64,000 nt of DNA from an uncultured Collinsella sp. (GCA_958415525.1 CATYZE010000009.1:6010-70009), one strand, 5' to 3'. Counted from the first letter of the stretch, positions 25,782-34,443 are shown. The notes: generated from the sequence alone by a model not told the origin. A program made the numbers and translations.

Positions 25782-26123
25782 TTACTCCTCGGCGCCCTCA
25801 GCGGCCTCAGCGGCAGCCTTAGCGGCCTCGGCCTCTTTGGCGAGCTGCTTCTTGGACTTCTTGACGACGGTCTCGGTCTTCTCGCCCTCGTTGGCGGCCT
25901 TGACCAGAGCGGCGACGGCGTCGGTGAGCTGAGCACCCTTGGACTGCCAGTCGGCGATCTTCTCGAGGTCGAGGTTGATGGTCTTGGGGGCGGTCATCGG
26001 GTTGTAGCGGCCAACCTCCTCGATGATACGACCGTCACGCGGGGCGCGGGAATCGGCGACGACGACACGGTAGTACGGACGCTTCTTAGCGCCGTGACGA
26101 GCAAGGCGAATCTTGACTGCCAA
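25782..26123 (-). CDS. rpsP: Small ribosomal subunit protein bS16
   Basis: 30S assembly protein. From TTG 26123 the protein starts (M)AVKIRLARHGAKKRPYYRVV and has 113 residues; GGAGGAG lies six bases upstream. The frame continues to an ATG at 26159, but those residues precede the universal AVKIRL start. After residue about 85 a low-complexity Lys/Ala/Glu tail (KKSKKQLAKEAEAAKAAAEA) extends beyond the usual S16 core, as in many actinobacteria. First gene of the rpsP-khpA-rimM-trmD-lepB run. Confidence 0.96.
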   Translation of the reverse strand: MAVKIRLARHGAKKRPYYRVVVADSRAPRDGRIIEEVGRYNPMTAPKTINLDLEKIADWQSKGAQLTDAVAALVKAANEGEKTETVVKKSKKQLAKEAEAAKAAAEAAEGAEE

Positions 26124-26179
26124 AGGAAACTCCTCCAACCAAGCAGCTTTAGGCTGCAACTACAAACAAACAGTTAAAC

Positions 26180-26280
26180 ATAATACGCCATCGACGCGGG
26201 CAGGTGAAGTCCGTGAGACCAACTTCTTCGGTGTAGTCGAGGGCAAATCCATATCTTAGACAAGAATTCGGGATTTGCAA
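26180..26280 (-). promoter_or_regulatory. Candidate rpsP promoters
   Basis: Two candidates on the minus strand. P1: TTCACC (26203-26208), 17 bases, TATTAT (26180-26185), leaving about 50 nt of leader. P2: TTGCAA (26275-26280), 16 bases, TAAGAT (26253-26258), leaving about 125 nt. P2 overlaps the region upstream of the divergent dinB gene. Confidence 0.5.
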
Positions 26281-26312
26281 GCACATACACGCACCCCACA
26301 TGAGCTGCGCGG

Positions 26313-26327
26313 TATACTCATGACATG
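26313..26327 (+). promoter_or_regulatory. dinB -10 element for a leaderless transcript
   Basis: TATACT at 26313-26318 ends six bases before the A of the dinB ATG (26325), the spacing at which transcription would begin on that A. No ribosome-binding site precedes the ATG. No good -35 is visible, which is common for leaderless actinobacterial promoters. Confidence 0.5.
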
Positions 26328-27578
26328 GAAAGACGCGAACATACATACGGTTATGAGGATGCCATGGGCGTCACGCCGCCTCCCTGGACGGGTCCGGCGG
26401 TGGGCCTCATGGACCTCGATGCGTTTTTTGCGAGCGTGGAGATGCTCGATCATCCCGAATGGCGCGGAAAGCCGCTCATCGTGGGCGGAGACGCCGATTC
26501 GCGTGGCGTCGTGTCCACATGTTCGTATGAGGCACGTCGCTTTGGCGTGCACTCTGCCATGGCCTCGGCCGAGGCGCGGCGCTTGTGCCCGCAAGCCATT
26601 TGGACGCACGGGCACTTTGATCGCTACCGCGAGGTGAGCGCGCAGGTCATGGCGATTCTTGCCGAGGAGACGCCGCGCGTTGAGCGCGTATCCATCGACG
26701 AAGCCTTTATCGATATCACACCGGGTCGCTTTGCGCCCGAAGACCCGCTACTGGTTGCGCGGCGTATAAGCGACCGCGTGGCAGCGCTAGGAGTGACGTG
26801 CTCCATTGGTGTGGGCTGCAACAAGACGGTCGCAAAGATCGCAAGCGAGCGGGATAAGCCGTTTGGGCTGACCATCGTGCGCCCCGGAACCGAGCAGCGC
26901 TTTTTGGCCGCGCTGCCGGTATCTGCCATGAGCGGCATCGGGCGCTCGGCCGAGGAACGACTGCGCCGCATGCGCATCTACACCCTCGGCGAGCTATCAC
27001 GTGCACCGGAATCCACCTTGGCCTCTATTTTTGGCGTCAACGGCGAACGCATGCGCCAGCGTGCGCTGGGACTCGAAATCTCCGAAGTCACAAGTCTCGA
27101 TGAAGAGCGTGAGGTCAAGTCGGTCAGCAATGAACGCACCTTTGCGAAAGATTTGACTGAGCGCGGGGACATCGAAGCGGCGATTGCGCTGCTGGGCGAG
27201 TCAGTGGGACGCCGCCTGCGTCGTCAGGGACTAACGGGCGCCACGGTGACGCTCAAGCTCAAGTATTCGTATGGAAACGGTCGCTCGGCACAGCGCCGGC
27301 TGCCTCATCCGACCGACGATGAGAACATCTTCGTGGCGGTTGCGCTCGAACTGCTCGACAACATCTGGCAGGAAGGAATGCATGTTCGCTTAGCAGGCAT
27401 CGGCATGAGCGACTTCGACCACCAAGGCGGCATCCAGACCGACTTGTTCTGCGAAGTCGACGACCGCGGAGCCCAATCCAGCGACCGCCGCGAGCTCTCC
27501 GTCGCGATCGACGCCGTCCGAGACAAGTTCGGCGACACCGCCCTATCCTTCGGCCGCCAATCCCGCTTCAACGATTAA
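26325..27578 (+). CDS. dinB: DNA polymerase IV (Y-family)
   Basis: Error-prone translesion polymerase. The 417-residue protein has the palm motif LMDLDAFFASVE (metal-binding Asp) and SIDEAFID (second acidic pair), a helix-hairpin-helix region around SGIGRSAEERLRRMRI, and a C-terminal little-finger domain ending near the DTALSFGRQSR block. It is the only plus-strand gene in the first 47 kb, divergent from rpsP. ATG 26325 matches a leaderless -10; ATG 26364 with GAGG five bases upstream is a reasonable alternative, as the first 13 residues are not conserved. The beta-clamp motif expected near the C-terminus is not obvious. Confidence 0.95.
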   Translation: MERREHTYGYEDAMGVTPPPWTGPAVGLMDLDAFFASVEMLDHPEWRGKPLIVGGDADSRGVVSTCSYEARRFGVHSAMASAEARRLCPQAIWTHGHFDRYREVSAQVMAILAEETPRVERVSIDEAFIDITPGRFAPEDPLLVARRISDRVAALGVTCSIGVGCNKTVAKIASERDKPFGLTIVRPGTEQRFLAALPVSAMSGIGRSAEERLRRMRIYTLGELSRAPESTLASIFGVNGERMRQRALGLEISEVTSLDEEREVKSVSNERTFAKDLTERGDIEAAIALLGESVGRRLRRQGLTGATVTLKLKYSYGNGRSAQRRLPHPTDDENIFVAVALELLDNIWQEGMHVRLAGIGMSDFDHQGGIQTDLFCEVDDRGAQSSDRRELSVAIDAVRDKFGDTALSFGRQSRFND

Positions 27579-27589
27579 CCGCCTTTGGG

Positions 27590-27634
27590 CAAAAAGAAAG
27601 CCGGGCAGGTGCGGAAAACCACAACTGCCCGGCG
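27590..27634 (-). terminator. Intrinsic terminator downstream of rsfS
   Basis: Minus-strand hairpin with 9-bp GC-rich arms (27625-27633 and 27600-27608) and internal pairing, followed by TTTCTTTTT (27591-27599). It ends the rplU-to-rsfS transcript and faces the end of dinB. Confidence 0.88.
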
Positions 27635-27647
27635 AAATGCGCGAGGC

Positions 27648-27680
27648 TAGCTAAAAAGCCCCGTATCAAATGAGCTACTA
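27648..27680. repeat. Palindromic TAGCT/CCCCGT element after rsfS
   Basis: Arms TAGCT (27648-27652) and AGCTA (27673-27677) enclose a core with GCCCCGT and CAAAT, closely resembling the element after ppsR at 19591-19631. Both begin at the stop codon of a minus-strand gene. Confidence 0.5.
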
Positions 27681-28133
27681 GAGGAGGTCGAGGGGGAGCT
27701 GGGGGGCGTCACCCCAGAGCTTTTCGAGGCGGTAGAAGTCGCGGGCTTCGGGAGTGAAGACGTGGACGACGACCGAGCCGTAGTCCATGAGCATCCAGGT
27801 CTTCTGCTCGCGGCCCTCGATGGAGAACGGGTGCTCACCGCAAGCCTCGGCGACCTTTTCCTCAATCTCGTCGACGATAGAATCGACCTGACGGTTATTG
27901 GTACCGGTGGCGAGCACAAAGTAGTCGCACACATCGGAGAGCTCCGTTAGATCGAGCACCTGCACGTCCTCGCCCTTCTTGTCGTAGGCGGCCTGCGCGG
28001 CGGCGCGGGCGACATCCTCGGCGGCGACACCGCTCGCGGACAGCGAAGCGGCGGTACGGTCGGACGTGGCGGCGAAGCTCTTGTGCTCCACACCTTCAAG
28101 AATCTGCTCGTCAGTCATGGTCTCGTCGGCCAT
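27678..28133 (-). CDS. rsfS: Ribosomal silencing factor RsfS
   Basis: Binds uL14 and blocks subunit joining under nutrient stress. The 151-residue protein has the family core VLDLTELSDVCDYFVLATG, REQKTWMLMDYGSVVVHVF and a C-terminal YRLEKLWGDAP. ATG 28133 has GAGG six bases upstream; a longer in-frame start at 28154 has none. The first 45 residues are a low-complexity extension compared with the usual 105-115-residue protein. nadD-yqeK-rsfS is a conserved order. Confidence 0.95.
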   Translation of the reverse strand: MADETMTDEQILEGVEHKSFAATSDRTAASLSASGVAAEDVARAAAQAAYDKKGEDVQVLDLTELSDVCDYFVLATGTNNRQVDSIVDEIEEKVAEACGEHPFSIEGREQKTWMLMDYGSVVVHVFTPEARDFYRLEKLWGDAPQLPLDLL

Positions 28134-28161
28134 GGAATACCTCTTTCTAGACACACCCGAG

Positions 28162-28782
28162 CTAGCGCAGCTGGGCGTAATGGTTGTAAATCGTAATAGC
28201 CGTGGGATAAAGATAGCGCCCGGACTGGATCACATAGACCAGACCCTGCGCAAAACAGGAGAAGAACAACTCGTCGAGCGAGGACTTCCCCACCATCTTG
28301 CGCAGCGCATGGGCATAGTCGCCGTGACGGTTGGGCTCGATGGCATCTGCCACAAAGACCACCATATCGAGCGGCGTCATGTCGCAGGCACCCACGGTGT
28401 GACGGTCGACAGCCTGGAAAACGGCCGGTGACAGCTCGGGAAAAAGCTGCGGAAGCTCATAGGCGGCAACAGGGCCATGCAAAAGCGGCGTCGCGGCGGA
28501 AGGAGAGCCGGCAACCTTGATGCCATAGTGAAGCGCGCGGGCCACGAGCTCGTCATCGGAAAGAACCTTGTCCCAGTCGTGAATTAAGCCGGCGGCAGCC
28601 GCATCAAAGCGGTCAACGCCGTAGACCTCGGCCAGATGAAGTGCGGTCTCGGCAACACCCAGCGAATGCACATAGCGCTTGCGCTTATCTTTCATGCGAA
28701 CATCGAGCAGCTCTTGAATGCGCTTGAGCAGCGCGCGCTCATCGCCCTCAAACTGATCCTCTACCGACAACGTAGCCCCCAT
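28162..28782 (-). CDS. yqeK: YqeK-type HD-domain diadenosine tetraphosphate hydrolase
   Basis: HD-superfamily hydrolase; members cleave Ap4A symmetrically. The first metal-binding His is in YVHSLGVAETA, the HD pair in GLIHDWDK, followed by HGPVAAYEL and a late Asp in VFVADAIEPNR. About 206 residues. ATG 28782 overlaps the nadD stop (TGATG); GTG one codon upstream is also possible. Its place between nadD and rsfS is the standard one for YqeK. Confidence 0.92.
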   Translation of the reverse strand: MGATLSVEDQFEGDERALLKRIQELLDVRMKDKRKRYVHSLGVAETALHLAEVYGVDRFDAAAAGLIHDWDKVLSDDELVARALHYGIKVAGSPSAATPLLHGPVAAYELPQLFPELSPAVFQAVDRHTVGACDMTPLDMVVFVADAIEPNRHGDYAHALRKMVGKSSLDELFFSCFAQGLVYVIQSGRYLYPTAITIYNHYAQLR

Positions 28783-29459
28783 CACTCAAAATCTTCTTGA
28801 CCCAGATCGACATACAAACTGCGCTTGCGAATGTAACCGAGCACAGACTCGCTCGTAAGATAGCGCACGCTCATGCCGCGGGCAACTCGCTTGCGAATGT
28901 TCGTCGAGCTGATCGCCAGCGCCGGAATCTGAATATAGCGCACATCGAACGGCAGCCCCGACTCTTTGATTCGGGCACGCGCCGTATCGATATCAAAACC
29001 CGGTCGCGTCGCCGCAATAAAGGTAGCAAGCTCAGCGATTTGCTCGGCATCATGCCAGGTCACAATATCGATAATCGCGTCGGCGCCCGTAATAAAGTAG
29101 AGCTTTACCAGCGGCGGGTAAAAGTCGCGAAGGGCATGAAGCGTATCGGCCGTATAGGTTACGCCCGGACGGTCGATCTCGAACCGGCTCGCCAAAAAGG
29201 CCGGGTTCGCGGCGGTGGCGAGGACCGTCATGGCATAACGGTCCTCGGCAGGCGTCACCGGCTTGTCAAGCTTAAAGGCGGGAGAGCCCGCCGGCATAAA
29301 GAGCACGGCGTCCAAGTCGAGCGACTCGCGCGCCTGCTCGGCAGTCACCAGGTGCCCGTAATGAATCGGGTCGAATGTGCCGCCCATAATGCCAAGCCGA
29401 AACTCTTTGCCCTCTTTTATGGGCAGCTCGGGCAAACCGATTCCACCGCGCAGCGACAT
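28782..29459 (-). CDS. nadD: Nicotinate-nucleotide adenylyltransferase
   Basis: Adenylates NaMN to NaAD in NAD synthesis. The 225-residue protein has GGTFDPIHYGHL at about 26-37 and the C-terminal ISSTNIRKRV of the nucleotidyltransferase fold. The first 20 residues precede the conserved beta strand and are not typical; ATG 29459 is kept because it lies three bases after the obgE stop and no nearer start exists. Confidence 0.96.
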   Translation of the reverse strand: MSLRGGIGLPELPIKEGKEFRLGIMGGTFDPIHYGHLVTAEQARESLDLDAVLFMPAGSPAFKLDKPVTPAEDRYAMTVLATAANPAFLASRFEIDRPGVTYTADTLHALRDFYPPLVKLYFITGADAIIDIVTWHDAEQIAELATFIAATRPGFDIDTARARIKESGLPFDVRYIQIPALAISSTNIRKRVARGMSVRYLTSESVLGYIRKRSLYVDLGQEDFE

Positions 29460-29462
29460 GGC

Positions 29463-30929
29463 TTACTCGCCCTCCGAGGTCTCGGCATCGTCCGCGGCAT
29501 CCGCCGCATCGACAACCTCGACGCCCTCATCCGCAGCATCGGCCACGTCAATGGCCTCAACGGCAACGTCCTCGCCAGCGTCCTCGAGCTCCTCGTACTC
29601 CGAGAAGTCCTCAGCGCCCTCAAAGTCAAAGGCACGCTGGCAAATGCGGACCTCGTCGCCCGCACGGCAACCGGCCTTCTCGAGCGCGTCGTCAACACCC
29701 ATACGCGCAAACTTGTGCTGCAGGTAGATGACGGCTTCCTCGTTTTCCCAGTCGGTCTGGATGACCATGCGCTCGATGGCACGACCGACCACGCGGAAGG
29801 CACCGGGCTCTTCCTGGACAATGCGGAAACGCTTCTCGCGCTGCAGACGGCGGCGCTCCCACTCCTCGTCGCGCAGATCGACCGGCTCATCGGAAACCGC
29901 CAACTCGGCGCGCAGCTTAGCCACCTGCTCGCCCACGGCAAGCATCAGCGTGTTGAGGCCGGCGCCCGTCACGGCGGACACGGCAAAGAACATATGTCCG
30001 TCGTCGAGCGCGGCGCGCTTGAGATCGGCAATCTTGTCGGCCGTGCCCGGCGCGTCGCACTTGTTGGCGACGACGATCTGCGGACGCTCCGAGAGCTCGG
30101 CGCCATACTGCTCGAGCTCACGGTTGATGATGCGGTAATCCTCAACCGGGTCGCGATCCTCAAAACCGCCCGTCATGTCGACGACATGCATGATCAGGGC
30201 CGTACGCTCGATGTGGCGCAGGAACTGGTGGCCCAGGCCCTTGCCCTCGCTCGCGCCCTCGATCAAACCAGGAACGTCGGCAACGACGTAAGAATACTCA
30301 CCGGCACGCACCATGCCGAGGTTCGGCACGAGCGTGGTAAACGGATAGTCGGCGATCTTGGGACGGGCGGCACTCATGCGCGCGATGAGCGAAGACTTAC
30401 CCACCGAGGGAAAGCCCACGAGCGCGGCATCGGCCATAAGCTTCATCTCAAGCTCAATCCAGTGCTCCTCGGCCGGTTCGCCCAGCTGTGCGAACGCGGG
30501 CGCGCGGCGCACCGACGTCACAAAGTGCGTGTTGCCCAGGCCACCGGCACCGCCGGGCGCCACGACAACGCGCTCGCCATCGTGCACCAGGTCGGCAATC
30601 TCGAACATCGGGGTCTGCGTCTCGGGGTCGAGCTCGCGCACCACGGTGCCCATGGGAACCTTCAGGATCAGGTCCTCGCCGCTCTTACCGTTACGACGGG
30701 CACCCTGCCCGTGCGTGCCGCGTTCGGCGCGGAAGTGATGCTTAAAGCGGTAATCGATCAACGAAGACAGCTGAGCATCGGCCTGGATGACGACATTGCC
30801 GCCACGACCGCCGTCGCCGCCATCGGGGCCGCCCTTGGGGACAAATGCCTCGCGCCTAAACGACATGCATCCGGCTCCGCCGTCGCCGCCGCACACGTTA
30901 ATGCGGCTGATATCGGTGAACTGTGACAA
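29463..30929 (-). CDS. obgE: Obg/CgtA GTPase
   Basis: Ribosome-associated GTPase involved in 50S assembly and stress signalling. The 488-residue protein has the glycine-rich Obg fold (about 1-158: GGDGGAGCMSFRREAFVP, GGDGGRGG), the G domain with GFPSVGKSS, DVPGLIEGA and NKCD, an OCT domain (about 350-430), and an acidic, repetitive C-terminal tail rich in Asp/Ala/Val. The start is TTG 30929 with GGAGG eight bases upstream. A hairpin terminator lies between rpmA and this gene. Confidence 0.97.
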   Translation of the reverse strand: MSQFTDISRINVCGGDGGAGCMSFRREAFVPKGGPDGGDGGRGGNVVIQADAQLSSLIDYRFKHHFRAERGTHGQGARRNGKSGEDLILKVPMGTVVRELDPETQTPMFEIADLVHDGERVVVAPGGAGGLGNTHFVTSVRRAPAFAQLGEPAEEHWIELEMKLMADAALVGFPSVGKSSLIARMSAARPKIADYPFTTLVPNLGMVRAGEYSYVVADVPGLIEGASEGKGLGHQFLRHIERTALIMHVVDMTGGFEDRDPVEDYRIINRELEQYGAELSERPQIVVANKCDAPGTADKIADLKRAALDDGHMFFAVSAVTGAGLNTLMLAVGEQVAKLRAELAVSDEPVDLRDEEWERRRLQREKRFRIVQEEPGAFRVVGRAIERMVIQTDWENEEAVIYLQHKFARMGVDDALEKAGCRAGDEVRICQRAFDFEGAEDFSEYEELEDAGEDVAVEAIDVADAADEGVEVVDAADAADDAETSEGE

Positions 30930-30944
30930 CAGAATCGCCTCCTA

Positions 30945-30988
30945 CAAAAAGAGGGAGACCCTTGAATCCTAAAACTCAAGTGCCTCCC
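30945..30988 (-). terminator. Terminator/attenuator between rpmA and obgE
   Basis: Minus-strand imperfect hairpin (outer arms 30984-30988/30953-30957, inner 30976-30980/30961-30965) followed by CTTTTTG. Probably lets the two ribosomal-protein genes be expressed above obgE and the genes behind it. It overlaps the region just before the obgE ribosome-binding site. Confidence 0.65.
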
Positions 30989-31013
30989 ACATATGTGCTC
31001 TATGAAGGGTGAA

Positions 31014-31271
31014 TTACGCGTTCGCGAGCGGGCGTACGCTGACCCTGTGCTTGATACCCTTGTGGAACTCAACGGTACCGTCGACCAGCGCGAACAGCGT
31101 GTCGTCCTTGCCACGGCCAACGTTCTCACCCGGGTGGATGTGAGTGCCGTGCTGACGGACGAGAATCGTACCCGTGGTTACCGTCTGGCCGGCATAGCGC
31201 TTCGTGCCAAGGCGCTGACCGCGGGAGTCACGGCCATTACGGGAGGAACCGAGTCCTTTTTTGTGTGCCAT
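31014..31271 (-). CDS. rpmA: Large ribosomal subunit protein bL27
   Basis: 50S protein near the peptidyl-transferase centre. 85 residues starting MAHKKGLGSSRNGRDS, with RQHGTHIHPGENVGRGKDDT and a C-terminal GRxxVSVxP-like end. There is no cleavable N-terminal extension of the staphylococcal type. It follows rplU at about 33 bases. Confidence 0.98.
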   Translation of the reverse strand: MAHKKGLGSSRNGRDSRGQRLGTKRYAGQTVTTGTILVRQHGTHIHPGENVGRGKDDTLFALVDGTVEFHKGIKHRVSVRPLANA

Positions 31272-31304
31272 TGTGTATACCTACTCTTTCGTTACGAGTG
31301 TAAT

Positions 31305-31679
31305 CTACTCGGCGACGGGAGCCTCGGCAACAGCCTCGGCCTCTGCCTTGACAGCCTTCTTGGCGCGGGACGTAGCCTGGACCTTCACGATCTTCAGCTT
31401 GGTGAGCTGCTGACGGTGACCCTTCAGACGACGATAGCGCTTACGCTTGTGGAACTTGAAGACCAGCTGCTTCTCGCCCTTGAACTGCTCAACGATCTGA
31501 GCGGTAACCTTGGCCTTGGCCAGCTTGTCGGGATCGGTGACGATCTTCTTACCATCGTTGAGGAAGATGACCGGCAGGGTGACCTTGTCGCCCTCATTGC
31601 CCTCGATCTTCTCGACGGTGATGACATCGTCGGTGGCGACCTTGTACTGCTTGCCGCCCGTGTTAACGATTGCGTACAT
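31305..31679 (-). CDS. rplU: Large ribosomal subunit protein bL21
   Basis: 50S subunit protein. From ATG 31679 the 124-residue protein starts MYAIVNTGGKQYKVATDD and contains FKFHKRKRYRRLKGHRQQLT; the ATG has AAGGGC nine bases upstream, and seven additional in-frame residues to 31700 are not conserved. An Ala/Glu/Val tail of about 18 residues follows the core. First gene of rplU-rpmA-obgE-nadD-yqeK-rsfS. Confidence 0.97.
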   Translation of the reverse strand: MYAIVNTGGKQYKVATDDVITVEKIEGNEGDKVTLPVIFLNDGKKIVTDPDKLAKAKVTAQIVEQFKGEKQLVFKFHKRKRYRRLKGHRQQLTKLKIVKVQATSRAKKAVKAEAEAVAEAPVAE

Positions 31680-31721
31680 GTTTACTTGCCCTTCATGCAT
31701 CAGTTAGTGCAACAGCCGAAT

Positions 31722-31750
31722 ATAGTAGCAGGCGAAAATACCCCCGTCAA
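31722..31750 (-). promoter_or_regulatory. rplU promoter
   Basis: TTGACG (31745-31750), exactly 17 bases, TACTAT (31722-31727) on the minus strand; predicted start near 31715. The -35 overlaps the stop codon of the upstream TIGR03936 gene. Confidence 0.82.
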
Positions 31751-32559
31751 CGAGTATGTGGAGCAAATCCACAAGTTCGCACAGGTATGGGGCTGACGAG
31801 TCGGCCCTCGTCGTCCTCGCATGCTTGATTCTGACGCTCGACATCGTAGGAGCAGATGGTCACGAGGTCTTGCATACCGGTGGAAACAATAGGTGCATCC
31901 ACGCCCGGGGTCAAGCCCTGCAACAAAACATCAGCTGCAGAAAGCAAAATTTCCGGACGCATGGAGCCCTCGTTATCGGCATGGGTGTCGAGCATGAGCA
32001 CTAAATGGTCCGGGCGCTCCCCCGCCGTGAGCTCATAGCCCACGAGCGTGTGATCCAAATCCAAGCGCTTGCTCTTTTTGCCGCGCGCGTAGTCGATGCC
32101 ATGGTCCGCGCGCAACGTGTCGATCGCACGACGCACCTCGTCGGCGCTTACGGGCGCCTCGGAATCCAAGTGCAAATCGATGCGATACGACAGGCGCGTG
32201 AGCTGCGCCGTCAACGCCGGCGTGCGCACGTCGATGTACGCCGCCTCGATGGGTGCCAGATCGGCCGGAGACGCCGCAGACAGGCGCCCAAACGCCTCGT
32301 CGAGCGCCACAAACTCGGTCATAAACAGGTCATACCACTCGCAGGTCGACGACGTACCCACCGGTAGCGCCGAAGAGAAGCCCACGCGCATGTGCGGAGA
32401 AAAGCCCTGCGTGACGGCATAGGGAAGTCCCGCACGGCGCACAATGCGCTCAATGGTATGGATCACTTCGAGATGGCCCAGGTACTTAAGGCGATCGCGC
32501 TTGCCATAGCGAACACGAAGTCTAAAGAGCGTGGGGTTGTCGGTCAGGCGCTCACTCAT
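31747..32559 (-). CDS. TIGR03936-family (DUF2344) radical-SAM-associated protein
   Basis: Small partner of the radical-SAM/B12 protein encoded just upstream; the function of the pair is unknown. The 270-residue protein opens with FRLRVRYGKRDRLKYLGHL and has GFSPHMRVGFSSALPVGT, both hallmarks of the family. Its ATG overlaps the stop of the upstream gene by four bases (ATGA), so the two are translationally coupled. In many actinobacteria and clostridia an RNase G/E gene follows; here rplU follows directly. Confidence 0.9.
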   Translation of the reverse strand: MSERLTDNPTLFRLRVRYGKRDRLKYLGHLEVIHTIERIVRRAGLPYAVTQGFSPHMRVGFSSALPVGTSSTCEWYDLFMTEFVALDEAFGRLSAASPADLAPIEAAYIDVRTPALTAQLTRLSYRIDLHLDSEAPVSADEVRRAIDTLRADHGIDYARGKKSKRLDLDHTLVGYELTAGERPDHLVLMLDTHADNEGSMRPEILLSAADVLLQGLTPGVDAPIVSTGMQDLVTICSYDVERQNQACEDDEGRLVSPIPVRTCGFAPHTR

Positions 32560-34433
32560 GCGCGATCACCCATCAATACATTCTTGGCGTGGAGCGTGGG
32601 GCAGATTCCGCAGCCGGTGCACGACGTGCGGGTGCAGTCGGGAGTCGTGACGCCCTCGAGCGAGCGACGGTACTCGCGCTCGAGGAAGCCGCGCGTGCAG
32701 CCGGGGCTCACGTGCTCCCACGGCAGGCGCCAGTCCAACTCGTAGGGAAGGTGCACGAGCTCATTGAGGTCGATGCCGTTTTTGGCAGCAGCCTCCTTCC
32801 AATTATCGAGCGAGAAATGCTCTACCCAGGCGTCAAAGCGAGAGCCCGCGCGCCAAGCATCGATGATGACGGGCGTCATGTCACGACCGGCGCGGGACAG
32901 CGCGGCCTCGATGAGCGAGGTCTCGGCATCGTGGTAATGCACGCGGACGGCACGGTTGCGCACACTCGTGACAAGCAGCTTCTGGCGACGTTTGACGTCG
33001 TCGTAGTCGAGCTGCGGGCACCACTGGAACGGCGTGGCAGCCTTGGGGATAAAGACCGAAACCGAGATAGACACCGAGATCGAGCCGCGACGAGCCTTGG
33101 GCACTACGGAACGACCGAGCTCCAGCACATGATCGGCCAGATTGGCGATGGCCACGATGTCCTCGTCGCGCTCGCCGGGAAGGCCCATCATGAAGTAGAG
33201 CTTCATGCGGTTCCAGCCGGCCTCGAAGGCCGCCTTGGCCGCACGGTCCAGGTCCTCCTCGGTCACGTTCTTGTTAATGATGTCGCGCATGCGCTGGCTG
33301 CCGGCCTCGGGCGCGAACGTCAGGCCGCCTTTCTTTTCGCCGGCGACCGACTCGGCCATATCCACACCAAACGAATCCAGGCGCTGCGACGGAATAGACA
33401 CGCGAATACCCGTATCCTCCAGGCGACGGTTGAGCCTGCCGAGCACGTCGCGAATGCAGGAGTGGTCGGTCGTAGAGAGCGAGGTCAGCGACACCTCGTC
33501 ATAGCCGGTCTTTTCCAGACCCTGAATCACCGACGAGACGATCTGGTCGGCCGAGCGCTCGCGCACCGGGCGATACGTCATGCCGGCCTGGCAAAAACGA
33601 CAGCCGCGGGCGCAGCCGCGCAGAATCTCGATAGACAGGCGGTCGTGGACCAGCTGCGCATAGGGTACGCACGACTGCGACAGCGGATTCGTGGCGCCGA
33701 AATCCTCGACGACACGCTTGTAGACCACGGTCGGAGCATCCTTGCCCTCACGCGGCACGGTGTAGCCATGCGGCGAGCAGGGCTCGTCGTGACGAACCTC
33801 ATAGAGCGACGGCACATAGTTGCCGGCAATGGATGCAAGCTGCTCAACGATCTGCGCACGCGGGACTCCTTCGTCACGCAGGCGGCGATGCAGCTGGCAG
33901 GTCTCGAGCAGCGATTCCTCACCCTCACCGATGAGGATAACATCGAAGAAGGCCGCATACGGCTCGGGGTTGTACACCGAAGGACCACCAGCGATGATGA
34001 TGGGGTCGTCTTCGCCTCGGTCGGCCGCTAACAGCGGAATGCCAGCGAGGTCGAGAGCCTCGAGGAAGTTCGTCACCGCCATCTCGTGCGGCACATGCAG
34101 ACCGACGATATCAAACGATGCGACGGGGGCAGCACCTTCGAGCGACAGAAGCGGAATACCCGCCTCGCGCATGGCGTCACCCATATCGGGCCACGGCACA
34201 TAGCCACGCTCGCAGGAGATGCCCTCGGCCTGGTTAAGGATGTTGTAGAGGATGGCGATGCCCTGGTTGGGCAAACCAACCTCGTACACATCCGGATAGA
34301 TCAGGCAGCAACGGTAGTCGGCATCGGCCTTTGAAAGCGTGCCCCACTCGTGATCGATATAGCGGCTCGGCTTCTCGACCTTGGCGAGCAGCGGCTCAAT
34401 TAAATGAAAACAGTCTTGATACGGAACGCGCAA
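32556..34433 (-). CDS. TIGR03960-family B12-binding radical SAM protein
   Basis: Predicted radical S-adenosylmethionine enzyme with an N-terminal cobalamin-binding-like domain (about 45-200) and a SAM core with the cluster motif CARGCRFCQ at about 275-285. A C-terminal Cys-rich motif (CTGCGICP) may hold a second cluster. 625 residues, TTG start at 34433 with AGGGG seven bases upstream. It has been compared with methylthiotransferase-like enzymes but its substrate is not known. It is coupled to the TIGR03936 gene downstream and lies next to the cell-elongation genes. Confidence 0.92.
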   Translation of the reverse strand: MRVPYQDCFHLIEPLLAKVEKPSRYIDHEWGTLSKADADYRCCLIYPDVYEVGLPNQGIAILYNILNQAEGISCERGYVPWPDMGDAMREAGIPLLSLEGAAPVASFDIVGLHVPHEMAVTNFLEALDLAGIPLLAADRGEDDPIIIAGGPSVYNPEPYAAFFDVILIGEGEESLLETCQLHRRLRDEGVPRAQIVEQLASIAGNYVPSLYEVRHDEPCSPHGYTVPREGKDAPTVVYKRVVEDFGATNPLSQSCVPYAQLVHDRLSIEILRGCARGCRFCQAGMTYRPVRERSADQIVSSVIQGLEKTGYDEVSLTSLSTTDHSCIRDVLGRLNRRLEDTGIRVSIPSQRLDSFGVDMAESVAGEKKGGLTFAPEAGSQRMRDIINKNVTEEDLDRAAKAAFEAGWNRMKLYFMMGLPGERDEDIVAIANLADHVLELGRSVVPKARRGSISVSISVSVFIPKAATPFQWCPQLDYDDVKRRQKLLVTSVRNRAVRVHYHDAETSLIEAALSRAGRDMTPVIIDAWRAGSRFDAWVEHFSLDNWKEAAAKNGIDLNELVHLPYELDWRLPWEHVSPGCTRGFLEREYRRSLEGVTTPDCTRTSCTGCGICPTLHAKNVLMGDRA

Positions 34434-34443
34434 CGGAAAACCC

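Noticed and set aside
26285..26345. SOS (LexA) box upstream of dinB
   Set aside because: GAACATACATACGG has only one good half-site of the actinobacterial GAAC-N4-GTTC pattern and lies at or after the start codon.
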